64,000 bases of DNA from Membranipora membranacea (GCA_914767715.1 OU612074.1:5409501-5473500), one strand, 5' to 3'; shown: positions 1-13,269, counted from the first letter of the stretch. Translations and numbers: made by a program. Notes: generated by a model from the sequence alone, not told the origin.

Positions 1-1084
1 CCCTTCTACCATTGTGACTCTCATATAGCTCCCAATCATGGCGGTGTAACACCTATGCATTCTTATAGCAGGCTGAGGTCCAGGTGAGTATGAGCAAGCA
101 GATTTAGTACCTCGAACACCGAATCCTTCTTCTTCATCATCCACTGATATGCTGATTAGAACATTATTCAGTCGATCACAAGCTTCTGAAAATAACAACA
201 TAAACATGATCACCATCATAAGTTTATGAGCATTACAATGAAGATTTATTGAAAAATTAGTTTCAAATTGAGTTGACTGGTGATTATAGAACAAACTAGG
301 TTTTGGCATCATTCTAGAGTTCTCAGTCAAAACCAGGATACTGATCTTGGTACAAGAACATACTGTCGCCAATTTTCAATTAATTCTCATTCTGACTTGT
401 AATCAAATATGATCATAGTTTTGTCTCACCTTGAACATAATCACATCTGTTCCATATCTTAGCTCCTTTTATGCTCTCATTTTGCGTAAGGTGGATCTGT
501 ATCCATGGTGATGACTCCAGTTTTGTGTGGGCAATGCTCTGCTCATCGTTGTACACTCCATCAATCACATGTGTAGCGCCATAAACTTGGTAAACACTGG
601 ACATGCTAGCATTAGTTCCAGGTTCTATCAATGAAACAGAGATGAATTACAAAGAGCAGACTATTTACTGTGGAACAACACATCTGTCTTGTCAAACACA
701 AAACTGAAGATGAATGCATTTGGAAATATGCACAAATATTGATTCCTTGCTCAAGGAGTATAAGACAAACAAACCTAATTCCTTTTTCTGGGTCAGTGCC
801 ACAGGCATAGAGACAGCGAACACCTCAGTACCGATTGTATCAATCGATGATACGCGTCCATAGAGGAAACAGTTTTTAACTGTTGAAGCATTGTAGGTGA
901 AAGCTATGCATTCTTCAGCTTTCTCCAGACATTCCATACTGCACTGGGCTGCAGATTTCCCCTGAAGCATAGTTGTAACAGATATATCTGGTTTGTTGAT
1001 GAAGACTGCCTCAAAAGTAAGTTTTGACTTGATATGAAAACCCTCAAGGACACTCAGATACGAAAGACAAAAATAGACCCTCAT
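1..1084 (-). CDS. Copy A: secreted PAN/apple + F-type-lectin-like protein (3' end outside window)
   Basis: Three exons read on the minus strand: 1084-775 (ATG at 1084, hydrophobic N-terminus, PAN/apple-like module with the paired Cys of MECLEKAEEC), 624-430 and 185 to the window edge. Introns are GT-AG and phase 1, as in copies C, D and E. Exons 2 and 3 encode a fucolectin-like beta-sandwich: AIDG-type start (VIDGVYNDE), AHT, PW-Q-H-L and IWNRCD. The His of AHT and the Arg of NRCD are 26 residues apart and followed by x-D, matching the first part of the F-type lectin sugar-binding signature (H-x26-R-x-D). All readable codons are open, so this copy may be functional; the last roughly 14 codons lie outside the window. 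A fucose-binding, secreted recognition role is inferred from the family only. Confidence 0.85.
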
Positions 1085-2050
1085 GTTTGGGCAGTTTTCC
1101 TGAATAAGATAACGCGCCCTTTTCTCTCAGGTTTTATTACATTTGCCAGACAAATTAAATCGATATGACACAGGTATGAAAATATCTTCTAATAACATTA
1201 CAAGAATGATTGAAAATTGATTCTTACCACAAGGAAAACTAATAGTGTTTTTGTGAGTGCAAATTTTAATTATAGACAGGCTTAGTGCGTTCAAAACATC
1301 GCAATCATCTCTATTCTCTATTAGGATCCTATTAACAGTTTTGATGAGCTTTCTCTTTTTCCATCCCACTTTAGAGAGCATTGACATTTCACATTAAACA
1401 TTAAAATAATAAGTTACGTTTCCATCAACCATGGTTCCATGGTAAAAACCTTCAGTAGTCTCTGAGAAAGAAACCTCTGTATCAGCAATCAATAAATAAC
1501 CAAAGCAACTGAACGTTGTAAAGATTTTCAATTGTGAAAACTATTAACGAAGAAAGACTTAAATAATATCCAAAACGAAACTACTTTTTGGCAGAGTAGC
1601 ATTTACAAATCTCTAATAGTATAAATAATTGGCGTGGCATTTATTTTCTTATTGTGTAGCTTCACTTCAAAATCTACCTTTAGCTTGATAGAAGAGTATG
1701 AACCATTCAATGAATACAGGAGTTATCCATTTTCAAATTGTCTTCACAGTATTGCCCTCATAAGGGCCCTGTGAATAGGCAGGCTAGTGAAATGAAGTAC
1801 CTGCCATTCAATTTCTCATGGCTCAAGCAAACGGCACCAAACAAATCCACTTGGGCCATTGCACTTGCACAATATGTATTATTTTGGAGGGTGATCAAGT
1901 AAATTGTGCACTCCAATGGGTACCTTTAAGAAATACCACAACTATAGATATACATATCATATAAGTTAAACAGCGTCAAATCAATTGAACATATGGTTCC
2001 ACCCACAAAATATATAAAAATGATGGATGTTTATTTCCAATCTTAGTTCC
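296..2050. repeat. Duplicated block A (paralogous to 6170-8832)
   Basis: Intron 2, exon 2, intron 1, exon 1 and about 1 kb of upstream flank of copy A are repeated in the same orientation at 6170-8832. The match stops in intron 2 on one side and near 2050/8832 on the other, so exon 3 is not part of the second block. Confidence 0.75.
1085..2050. other. 5' flank of copy A, shared with copy B
   Basis: No gene is seen. The sequence matches the 5' flank of copy B (6983-8832) apart from a 908-bp insert in B, and it lacks a 32-bp stretch that in B carries a TATA-like box. Short ORFs here are not conserved between the two copies. Confidence 0.6.
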
Positions 2051-2601
2051 ATCTCATTAAGTATTAAAATCACTACATTTTTCCCTGCTGCTGTCCAAGT
2101 GATCCAAAAGTAAGGCCAACGTTGCCAAGAGTAATTGCCACATGTTTAATGTCTGGCATCTAATCTTGCAGATTTTCAGTAATAGGGAAGGGAGATAAAT
2201 TTAAATGAATAACCTTATTTATCTGGCAGCAAGATAAATGGGAGGGAATGGCTCTTAGGTATAACTATCTGTAAATGATAGCTTGGAAGGTAACTGGACT
2301 GGCCTGTTGATAACTGGAAGTCAGGTCGATGGTTGCAGCGGTGCAAAGGGGGTTTTCACTAAGCCTCTACCTACTACCCTCAGCTGCAGCCCAACAACAG
2401 AGTGCAACAAGGCAGCATTATGTTAAGGCAGGGTGGTCTGCCAGCAGTTATCTATTGACTGGTTTAAAATACAAGTTGTGGCTGCTTCAGCTCCAAAATA
2501 CTAACTAACATGATTCCACTTGGTTGAGTTAATAAAAGCATAATGGGCATATGTACAATCATACTGTCTATGGAGATTTCCATGGTTATGGAAAAGTACT
2601 A

Positions 2602-2821
2602 CCCTACATGTAGAAAAGTTTCATGGACTTTAAATTCGCGATTGTCTGCTCATGACCATTATTCATGGTTGAAACAAATCGCGAGTTGTCCTCTCTCGTG
2701 AATTTTGGGGACATTGTTATTGTTATTGTACATTGTTATTCATGGTTTAAACACATCGCGAGAGGCCAACTCCGCGAAACCGCGAACCATTTTAACAAGT
2801 GAAACTTTTCTACCTGTAGGG
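2602..2821. mobile_element. 220-bp MITE, Tc1/mariner-like (TA target)
   Basis: The ends are inverted repeats of about 22 bp: the left end CCCTACATGTAGAAAAGTTT and the right end read on the minus strand differ at one position. The element is flanked on both sides by TA (2600-2601 and 2822-2823). The interior has two copies of an ATTCATGGTT...AAAC...ATCGCGAG motif and no coding capacity. A TA target with CCC-type ends suggests a Tc1/mariner-mobilised MITE; the superfamily is inferred. Confidence 0.7.
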
Positions 2822-2823
2822 TA

Positions 2824-5649
2824 AGTGGGTTTGTAAAAGTAAAAACTAGAAAAGTTACTAAAATGATGAGTCCTCCTAAAGGGAAGACAACTAACATGAA
2901 ACATGAATTCAAGTAAAATTAAATTTTGACTGTCAAGCTGGGGTGAAAAATCCACCACAATACAATCATAAAAATCTGGCAATCTACTAAATAGCATCGC
3001 CAAACATCAACTACAAGGAGAAATTGAAAGATGAAGTCAAAAGTTTGTGTTAATTTATGGACTCGAGTCAAAAGAAGGCAAACCCTTACACACAGTAAAA
3101 ATAAATTAGAAACTAACAAACACTTGCATGCAATTATAAATAACATTCCTCTAGATTCAATCAACGGTATACTGCGAGAGGAATGGATAATAAAAACTGA
3201 CGGCTAATCTCAATCTACAGCACCTGACGGGCCTCAACATGAAAGCCTATTAACTTCAACCTCAGAGTTCATAACATATTATGGGATAATATATCAACTC
3301 TTACAACAAAGAGCAGATCTAAGGACACACTCATACACATTTTACATCACAATGTTATGTCCCTTTAGGCCACTCAATATTAATACCTTGGTCTAGATGA
3401 CAGTGTGAATATTTGTAGGCGGATGGAGGTGTTTTTTTATTTTATATTTCAGCCCTATAAAACAGCTGGAGTTAAAAATATTTTTTTGTTTTATCTCTAA
3501 ACCCTGAACTCAGGTGGCTAAAAATTCTATTTTATTTTTCCTCGTTCACTCCAACTCACATGCACTGATCTTAAATGGTTTATCTTGCCGCCTCATGATT
3601 GTTTGATAATGTACTGCTAGCAGGGAGAATTCTCCCTGATGCCGCTTACTCACATTGCAAGCCATTGAGCACTGATATTATAACCATGTGCACACTCCTA
3701 ATTGGCCAACAGGAAATACTATTGTAAAATCCACGATGGACAATGAAGGAGAAAGAAAAATTGTAGAGGAAGTTTTATTTATGTAAATTCCAATTATAAT
3801 TTCACAGATTAACTATCCCAACCACAAAAAAAGAGTCAGACTACAAATGTAACACCCACAAATGTAACATCTGATTTTCAACAATTGTGATAAACATGAA
3901 ATTGCTCACGAGTGTAATGAACTTAATTCTTTTGTATCCATCAAACTGATATGATCGCACCAATCATCTTACATAGGTTGATAATCTCTGCATTGTTAAA
4001 TAACTATGTTGTTGACTGCTATGCAGAAAGCTATTTTATATGCCAGTAACAGATTTCTTAGAGAGGTAATCAGGAATTACCTTCTCATATCGTAAGTGGT
4101 AATGAATCCTATAGTCACAATAAAGAATATTATTTGAAATTCAATAAAAATCTGGGTAAAACAGCTTTGGGGTAGATTTGCTTGTCTTCAGTATTAAAGC
4201 CGGCTTTTCGGTATATTTAACATTTCGACTTCAGTGAGCTATTATCTGTATTCCAGGTTAGTAAGTGGTATGTGGTAGTGAGTATACGAACAAAATTCCA
4301 ATCTGAATCTACTGATTGACTAAGAAATATATGAATGGGCTGGCAATATGATCAATTTTTGATCATTCATCACAAAAGTTATTGAACATGGGAAACAACG
4401 ACTAGCTATGTTGCATTGCAATTATCTATATCTCATTTAAAAGGAGCATTGATTCTCACTGATTTTCATACTACACTATTAACATGTATATCTCTGATCA
4501 TTGAAGTCAATTGAGGTGGAGTCCCTAATATGGTGAAATTGACCTCTAGTTGTCACACCAAAATCCTCCTGAAGGTCCTTATACTGAGTGAATGAGTTCA
4601 CTCTCTATCAGTCAGGGACATACACACAAAAGAATCAAGTGATCGGTGTGGCATTGTTATTCATCTGATCTGTCATCAACATCATTAATTTTTCAGGATA
4701 CAGATAACCAGGGAGCAAAGTCTTAAATTAACTGACTGCCTGACAAAATAATTACATAAACTAATTGTGTTGATTTCCAAAGCCAATAATGATAAGCTTG
4801 GGTGAAGAATTAAATTGGGAGGCACAATGACTGCTTGGCAAATAGGTGTCATTTCCTCAAAAAGTGATTGACTTCCATAAGCCAATAATGATTAAATTAA
4901 TCAACTTTTTGCAATACTTCCATGCTCCTGTGCATGTATATATAGATATAGATATAAGATGAAAGCACTAGAAATTTTATCAAATTCTAAGTTTGTCAAC
5001 AAGTTGCAGGTAATGTACTAATTGTTAGATGTGGTAGTCTTTGCCGAAAAAGATCATAGGTGAGAGGAATTTTTAAAGTCACATTACTCTTTATATTGCA
5101 CAGAGTTCAAATTGAGGTATACATGATCCTTATTGCCTGACAGGCATCAAGGTCACAAAGAATACCAATCTAATGTGATGATAATTTATAACTGCAAAAT
5201 TTACAGTGAAGGTTTGTTGCATAGTTATTGCACCACAATGATTATGATGATATTTAATGGCAATTTGGTATGATCGGACCACATAGTGTCCAATGAATCA
5301 CCCCCCCCCCCATATATCCAGGATTAACTCAATGATCTACATATTTTTCATCTTAAAAAAAAAGAGATACAATGTTTCTTTTATAACTTCACACCTTTAA
5401 TTGTCTTGCAAGTTGACATCTGAATTCAACCTAAATGCTTTAGATTGAGATTCAGACTAAAAAAACATCATTGTCATTGATGTTATATTTTTAGACTACA
5501 GCAATTTAATTTTCGTACATACCAGCTAACTTAAAAAGAGTACGAAACTGGTTGTTACATTTCAATTGAACGTTTGTATTCTTTTTTAGATTTATCAATA
5601 CAACCATCTGGGTCACAGAAACTATTATATCTATGTATATATGTATATA

Positions 5650-5652
<3 letters not shown>
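2824..5652. other. Gene-poor stretch
   Basis: No supported gene. It contains an 11-base C run (5301-5311) and a segment at 4105-4215 that resembles 18692-18790. All ORFs are short and show no domain. Confidence 0.5.
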
Positions 5653-5680
<28 letters not shown>

Positions 5681-5706
5681 CATATCAAATTTTGTTTGAT
5701 CCTTAA

Positions 5707-5746
<40 letters not shown>
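5653..5746. repeat. Two (AT)n microsatellites
   Basis: Alternating AT runs at 5653-5680 and 5709-5746 are separated by about 28 bp. They produce spurious Ile-Tyr repeat ORFs on both strands. Confidence 0.9.
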
Positions 5747-5749
<3 letters not shown>

Positions 5750-6339
5750 AATTTCTTGCAAGACATCAATTTTTATTGTCAGATTCACAGAGGGGTAAAA
5801 TATAAGGTGCGATATGAAGCCATCTTTGGAAAGCAGAAGACAAAGTCTCAAGCAATTTTTATAGAAGGCATAACTGTCAAAATTTGACAATTTTGCTTTA
5901 TCCATATCTGTGTATATTTCTGGGAAAGTACAATTTTCTTTTCCTAGTTATGGCAAGCTCTAGGGAGTCTCACGATGCAGCCGTTAGTTTATCGATAACT
6001 TTTGTCTCCTGGGAGGATTCCCCATAGCTGGACATGACATAGTTCTGCCACACATTGTTAGAGGATTACTCATCATGTTGTTCAACTTTAAGGTCGTGCA
6101 AACACTCTTCAACAGAAACAAAGTGTAGGATACTCAACCCACTTGGGGCCGAATATCCAAGCAGAAAAGACCAGGTTTTGGCATCATTCTAGTGTGTCTA
6201 AAGCAAGATACTGATATAGGTCAAAGAACAGGCTGTGGCCCATTGGCAATTGATTCTCAGTCTGAGTTAAGATGATATTGTACTAAAAAGAACACTGGGA
6301 GTAATGATATAGTGGTATAAACATAGTGACCTGTCTCAC

Positions 6340-6982
6340 CTTGAATATAATCACATCTGTTCCATATCTTAGTCCCTTTTATGCTCTCACTTTGGGTAAG
6401 GTGGATTTGTAGCCATGGTGATGGCTTATGTAATGTGTGGGCAAAGTTCGTTTGCTCATCGTTGTATTCTCCATCAATCACATTTGTGGATCCATAAGTA
6501 CCAACATACACACTGGACATGCTGGCAGTAGTTCCAGGTTCTATCAATGAAACAGGGATGAATTGCAAAGAGCTCACTATCAACTGTTGAACAACACATC
6601 TGTTTTGTCAAACACAAAACTGAAGACAAATGAATTTGAAAATACGCACAAATATATGAATCCTAGCTTGAAGAGTACAAGGCAGACAAACCTAAATCCT
6701 TTTTCTGGGTCAGTGCCACATGCATAGAAACAGCAAACACTTCAGTCCCAATGTATCAAGCGACGATACACTTCTGTAGAGGTAACAGTATTATATGTAA
6801 ATGCAATGCATTCTCCATTATTAAGACATTCCATCCCGCACTGGGCTGTTGATTTCCCCTGAAGAATGGTTGTAACAGATATATCAGGTTTGTCAATGAA
6901 GACTGCCTCAAATGTAACTTTTGACTTGATGAGAAAACCCGCAATAAAACTCAGATACAAAACGACCAAAAAAGACCCTCAT
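6340..6982 (-). pseudogene. Copy B: broken PAN + F-lectin-like gene
   Basis: Exon 1 (6982-6692) and exon 2 (6540-6340) are recognisable on the minus strand. Compared with copies A and C, exon 1 has one extra base just after the ATG and a deletion in the segment that encodes the second PAN cysteine, so the frame is lost twice. Exon 2 is open and keeps AHT and NRCDYIQGE with the 26-residue His-Arg spacing. No exon 3 follows, because the duplicated block stops in intron 2. I judge it a pseudogene; the open exon 2 suggests it is not old. Confidence 0.8.
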
Positions 6983-7030
6983 CTTCGGGCAGTTTTTCTG
7001 AATATGATAACGTGCCCTTTTCTCTCATAT

Positions 7031-7036
7031 TGTTTA
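7031..7036 (-). promoter_or_regulatory. TATA-like box upstream of copy B
   Basis: The minus strand reads GAAACTATAAACAA about 50 bp before the copy B start codon. The same ACTATAAACAA lies 65 bp before the ATG in copies D, E and F. Conservation across inverted paralogues suggests a core promoter. Confidence 0.45.
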
Positions 7037-7366
7037 TAGTTTCATTTCACAAATCAGGTTTTATTGCATTTGTCAGACAAATTTAATTAATATGACACAG
7101 TGGTATCAATAAAGATATATAAGAATAGTTTAAAATCTATTCTTACCGCAAGTAAAAACAATTTAGTTTTTGAGATCTGGGATTGGGATCTTATTAACAT
7201 TTTTGATGAGCTTTCTCTTTTCTCATGACACATTACAGAGCATTGACATTTCATATTAAACATTGAAATAATGAAAACATTTTTCTAACAATGATGAATG
7301 CAATTTCCGTCAACTGGTTCAATGGCAAAAGCTTTCAGCAGTCTCGGAGAAATAAACCTGTGTATC

Positions 7367-8274
7367 CAAGGTGTTTGAAAAAGGAGTAGAAACGGCCTCT
7401 CATTTCAAATTGTTGTTTGTCTCCACTGGTAATTGTCCTCTCTTTATCAGCAAAGCTTTTTAATGACCACAGCCGATCAGAGCAGAGACTGCAGAGAGTG
7501 ACTTCCTGCCAAAAAGAAGTACAACTTGAGTTGCTGTAATAATTTTGATGAACTGTCCAATCAGCAAGAGCATAGTTGTGAAATCCCATTTATCAAGATG
7601 GGCTCTACCACAAATTTCCTAAAGTGTTTGAACCTCTTGAAAAGAAACTAAACTAAGCAGCAGAGAGATATAGATAGCACTCAGGTATAGTCCATGTTTC
7701 AAACTATAGTCTAGTTTTACCTGGGACTCCAAAGCCCTCTGCTACTCATATGGGAAGGGAAAGTTCAGTTGCAGACATGGCCATAAATGTGCCTCACAAT
7801 TTGGTAATCAATGGCGGTTTTCATCAGTCAAACGTGGAATGTTATGCCTCCCATTGTCACTTAGGTGTTAGAAAGGACTTATTAAGTACTTTCACTACAT
7901 TTATCTGGTCTAAGTTCCTCACATTGTTTTTAAATGGTGAATGAATGATTTATTTTCAGCATCTCTATCCCCCATCAAACATTTGCATTGGAATTATAAT
8001 TCAATACCCTGCAAAAGTGGTTACTATATTACTAGCTATGTCTCATCTACACTTGAGGTGATTTACATCATGATATATTGTCTCTTGGTGTCTGAATATA
8101 CCATTGAGTAAACATCTCAAATATTTTAATAATTTTCAACTGGAGACAGACATATTAAAAGACTGAGGACTTAAATGAATTTTAATGGAGGGACCATATT
8201 AGTACAACCCTTGGAAACAGCCTTGCTAAGTAACAGACTACATTTCGTTTCCACTCCCTCTCTGTAACTCCCTG
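7367..8274. mobile_element. 908-bp non-autonomous hAT-like insertion
   Basis: This segment is absent from the paralogous site in block A (around 1477-1483). It is bounded by a direct repeat GTGTATC (7360-7366 and 8275-8281). The ends are imperfect inverted repeats: CAAGGTGTT on the left and CAGGGAGTT on the right read on the minus strand. A target duplication of 7-8 bp and CA(A/G)GG ends suggest hAT. No transposase is visible. Confidence 0.6.
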
Positions 8275-8832
8275 GTGTATCAGCAATCAATAAAAAAACA
8301 AAGCAACTGAAAGTTGTAATAATTTCCACTTGTGAAAACTATTGACGAAGAACATTCAAAATAATATTCAAAACAAACTACTGTTTGGCAGAGTAGCATT
8401 TACAAATCTCTAATAGAAAATTCTTTTTGCATGGCTTGTATGTTCTAATCGTGTAGCTTATTCAATTTATAAGCTACCTTTCACCTGATAGAAGAGTATG
8501 AACCATCAAGTTGATGCAGGAGTTATCCATTTTCAAATCTTTCTCACAGTATTGCCTATGTAAGGGCTTTGTGGGTAGGCAAACATGTGAAATGAAGTGC
8601 CTGCTATTTCATTTCTAGGAACTCATGTTAAAACCACAGACACCAAACTAATCCACTTGGACCATTGGACTTTCACAATATTATGTATTATTTTGGAAGG
8701 CGATCAAGCAAATTGTGCACTACAATGGGTACCTTTAAAAAATACCAAAACTATATATATAATCACTTGAAGATATGGTACCATACACAAGTTAGATATA
8801 AATGTTAAATGTTTGTTTCCAGTCTTCGTCCT

Positions 8833-9119
8833 ATCCACTGAACTCAATCCTGGAACAGCAGCTCACTCATAGCCTTATAAACAGTAATCACTCAATTTAG
8901 GAATACTTACTTGATTTTATGAACTCCTCAATCCTCTAATAATTTAAGTTTATAGATGTCTATGTGATTTGCTATGTGAAATGCTATGTGATTGGCTGTC
9001 CCTAGTAGAGGGTGCAATCTTTACTGTATGACCACGTGACAGTCACCTGACTAAAATCGTTACAACAAGATGCATTTGATTTGGTTTCCTGCCTGCAGAC
9101 TCAAAAGCTGGACTCTTAC
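8833..9119. other. Intergenic gap between block B and the P-element-like gene
   Basis: No feature is supported; further 3' exons or the 3' UTR of the P-element-like gene could lie here. Confidence 0.4.
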
Positions 9120-12100
9120 TGATCACATTGCAGCCACAAGAAACCAAATTACCCTTTGTTAAAGCACTCAGAGCAGACATCATTGGTGAAAATGGAAGCT
9201 TGAGGATTATAAACATTTCTCTGTCTCAGTAGAGCTCAACAATCAACATAAATAACAGTCAACACCACTCAAAAGTCACTGCTGAACTCACGGTCACTGA
9301 GTATCATTGATTTGAATCAATGTATGTGAATTTCAAGACAATTAAACAACAAGGCATAGAGATGGATAGAGTGTAGTATGGATATCGCTTCTACCTCATC
9401 AACTGTACATTCGAGCAGCTGCTGGCATACCTTGCAGTTGACCTCTGCCTTTCTGACTATATATCTGAAATAGAGTATCAAGTGCTGATTGAAATTACCC
9501 TATATGTATGTCTATAGCACTGCCGCTTTGCTTTTGCCTCTACACATTAGGGTACATTGTCAACTTACTCATTCATATCACAATGCATCACCCAACTACA
9601 AAATATGACAAAAGTGTGTTTATCTGAGAGCATATCTAACTTGTTGATATAAAAAAATATTGTTTATTTAAAAAAGTCAACATACCCTGACATGTGTCCA
9701 ACTACTGAAAGCTCCCATCTTTCCAACATATTATCTTGAGGTTCATCAGGCCTAGTTATTGTCGCCAATGCCGAGAGGGAGCTTGGCATCTCGAGCATAT
9801 CCTCCTCGCAGTCATCAAATATAAGGCATTTGCCATTGCTACTTGGTAATTCAGTGCGATGCACTGACATCTTTCTCATAATTTTCCTGAAGTGCAATGC
9901 ACTTGGATTGTTGTTCCAGCCACCTTAAATTTGGAAAACATTGGGCCATCACATACCTAATAATAAGAATTTTAATACGTCAGCTTGATTCTTTGTTAAT
10001 TCTTTTTTTGTTCCTTTTTTTTAGGAGCATCATCAGATCAGCTCAGCTTCATCTGACCACTTTGGAGTATCATATTCTGAGAACGAGTTTAAAGCCGTGA
10101 GATGGTATGCATCGCTAATTTTAAGTTTCCTACCTGCTTTCCTCACTGCGTTAAAAAAGAGCTCCAGGTGATCTTGGGATAGACGATATGTCATTATGTA
10201 ATTCTGCTCTGCCAGTAGCTCTGGTGCCAAGTTTTTCAGGCATGCTATCCCGGAAAGAAAGCCCAGGAAGCATGTTTTCCTACAACATTCCAATTTAAAA
10301 TTTCCATCGTTTGTACTCAACCTGATCCTTCTATCGAGACAGAGTTCATTACCCAAAAAACTACATAACAAAACTTTTACTCCATTTTTCTTATTCTCTA
10401 CTGCCTAATTTGTAGTATCAGTATCAGACACACTTTATCTCAATATTACTTATGCAGGTGCTCCTAGTTCATAACATGCACTCTTCGTTATACCCTACAG
10501 GGTTTACAGACTGAAGGACTCCTAACTTTTGGTAGTGAGGAGAAGAGCACCATCATTTCTCCTCAGCTGCTTGATGTAATCTTCCATGTAGCTCAGGTAA
10601 TCCTCGGTTTGTCTCCAGTTCATGATCTTAATTGGCTCCTTTGAGAACTTGCCATGTGGGGATCGTGTGTTTAATATATCAAACAGTTTGTCAAACTTCT
10701 GCAAGTGAATTTATAGAAAATGAGCCATGGTTCCAAGTCAGAAATTCAGACATTTTCTCTCTGTCTATATAAAAGGATTCTGCCGAGCTAATTTCCATAC
10801 GGTTAAATAAAGTGAGTCGGGTATAAAAAAACTGAGACAGTTCACACCTTCAGAAATTTGACTGTACCAGATACATCTTTAAATTCGGGATATGGGTCTG
10901 ACATTGTTTCCAATGTTGACAGGGCATCTGTCGTACTTTGGCTGAACACTTGGACAGCCAGCCGGACCTTCATAATGTTTCCCCTGAAGTCTATATGTTG
11001 CTTGGTTAACTTGTTTCCGAGATCTACCTTTTTCCCATTTGTAAAAAAATAATTAGAATGAGGTGAATGTCAAGAAATTTTAAAAGAATCATTCAAAATT
11101 ATGTTCTTCTTTCGAACCAGTGTGACTAAGGCCTTGTTATGTGGAGATATCTTGGTCTATACTAAATTAAAAAAATTACAGCGGTGATAGCAGACTAGAT
11201 TCAGTGAAAACCAGTGATCACCAATTTTGGTGTAGTCTTTACCTGTAGTTTGACCAGGTTTTTCATGTCACACCATCTGGCTGTTCCATGCGGCCCCATC
11301 ACTTCTTCCCACTCTCCTATCAGATTTCTAAGAACTTTCATCATGTGCACAATGTCTAGCATGCAGTGTATAGGTTTGTCATTGTGAATGAATGAATACT
11401 GTCCTATATCAAAATCACAGCCAAGCTGCTTCAGTGTCGCAACAATTGTCCTGTGTCCATCGGCCACTAGCACTCGCACTCGTATTCCTTTAACTGATAG
11501 GCTCTCTATCGAATGCATAATAAGCGTCCCCTGTGTTTCTCCTTTAAAATATAAAAGGGATATTATGGCAACATTACTAAATGGCTGCTCACTGTCATTT
11601 TAATTCGAACTTCCTAGGTCTCCGGTTATAACTGCAAAATTGGATACCATGTATCTATAGCCAACTTTTCAATATGTTGCTTATTCATTCCTACCTGTAA
11701 TGCCTGCTGTGAAGTAAAAGGCCACAGGAGCTTTCCATTTCTTTCTGAGGCCAACAGCCATGACAACCAGGGCGTTCTTGGCTATTTTAGTCCGATCTTG
11801 CTCCAGTACACCGCCCAAGTCCACATAGCCAACATGTTTCTGCTCGGATGGTATCCAGTTAATGGCTTGTTTGATCGACATATCATCAAACATCATCACA
11901 CAGTCCTTGTAGTTATAGGGATCTTTTTGTACATAATCTCCCAGCGAGTTGATCACATGTGTGCAAATCCCGGGATGGTCGTCTACACCTTGCATCCACC
12001 TTAAATTCAAATTCAGTCATTTACTAAACATGGTTGATTTGCTATATAGTGTTTTAGGGTACTTACTGCTACAAGTATATTAGCGCCAGTCCTCTACCAT

Positions 12101-13269
12101 GAACATATAAATATTGTATATTATTGGGTAAAACTGATCAACTCAAATCAAAATAACAGTATTGTAAAATGTTGATTTATCTTCTCGATTTCAATGCTGG
12201 AAAAGGATCGATTGACTATAGTTTTAACTTACATAGTTAGTGCCCGTGGAGCTGGTAGCTTATTTTTGAAAACAGTCCTCAAGAATTCGTATGACTTTGG
12301 CCCGTATAGATGTGATGTCAGGGCAAATCTCTTTTGTACGTCGCTGTAGCTTTTACTATCTTTAAACAGCTCCATTGGCATGTCTATAAAAGTTAAAAAT
12401 AGCGGCATTGTAGATTGCTGCCTAAAACATGAAATCTAGATTGATCTTATGAATGGTCAAGCTTTTAAACTTCTCACTAATAAGTATAGAGCAACAAAGA
12501 GCTACTCAAATAGATGAAGCAAAGAAGATAATATTTCAGTTTTTTTCTCCCTCATCAACCTTAAAATTTCACATTTAACATGTAGGACGCCTCGATATCC
12601 AGCAAAGTACCATTTTAATATTTGTAATTCTAGTTGGGGTTACCCTGAAATTTGCTCATTTGTTGTCTGAGCTCATCCGACATCTTGTTGCTCTTTTCCA
12701 GCGCGTCCTTCATAAGCTTCTTTTGTTTTTTTAGTATTTTATGCTTCCTCTCTGTTTGATAACCTGCTATTGACTTCTGAGAGAGCTGGCGTTTCAGGAA
12801 TCTGATGTGATCTTCTGGGGTCACTCGCAATGCATATGCATGCTCCTTCCTATCACCAATTGGGATCTGTAAATTACAAGGATGGCCGGTCTGAGTATTT
12901 AACATCAGATAGTAAAAGTGTACGGGTTTGAATTTTGATCATCATCTTATCTGTGTGACGGTTGTGACGTAACACTGGGATTGCCCGCTTATTCTTACTG
13001 TCGATAGACTGCCGTCACCTTGGAAGTTTGAGAGGCCATAACTTCCTCAATATTTGGATTCTAAAGCTGGAATTCGCTCACATGATAGAATAAAATATGG
13101 AGAATAAGATGTGCTACATAATAGCAACCTCAAACTAAGTCTTTAACTAGACACGCTTTGTCCCTACCTGGAAGAGCTGGTCCCTTTCTGGTAGAGCTGG
13201 TCCCTTTGGGGAGCTATCCTCATTCACAGAATCGCTAACCAGAAAGTCTCTAGTACTAGAACATGTTTC
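9120..13269 (-). CDS. P-element/THAP9-like transposase gene, main exon block
   Basis: Ten exons read on the minus strand in continuous phase: 13269-13168, 12866-12644, 12383-12233, 11999-11695, 11541-11243, 11027-10848, 10698-10527, 10400-10134, 9923-9686 and 9464-9395; a further exon at 9198-9120 is less certain. Recognisable blocks, in order: a lysine-rich coiled coil, KRFALTSHLYGPKSYEFLR, FDDMSIK, VADGHRT, DIVHMMKVLRN, the NKLTKQHIDF...MKVRLAVQ block, FDKLFDILNTR, YRLSQDHLELFFNAVRKAG, GGWNNNPSALHFR and a C-terminal GYIVRK...CKVC. These are hallmarks of the P-element transposase RNase H fold and its insertion domain. No stop or frameshift was found across more than 600 codons. So many introns is unusual for a mobile P element and favours a resident or domesticated gene. 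Terminal inverted repeats were not found. Confidence 0.85.

Larger units (their letters stand above)
6170..8832. repeat. Duplicated block B (paralogous to 296-2050)
   Basis: Second copy of the copy-A block, same orientation, interrupted by the 908-bp insert at 7367-8274. It ends inside intron 2 near 6170, which explains why copy B has no exon 3. Confidence 0.75.

Noticed and set aside
5555-5905. ORFs with Ile-Tyr repeats on both strands
   Set aside because: They are products of AT dinucleotide runs; no domain and no splice context.
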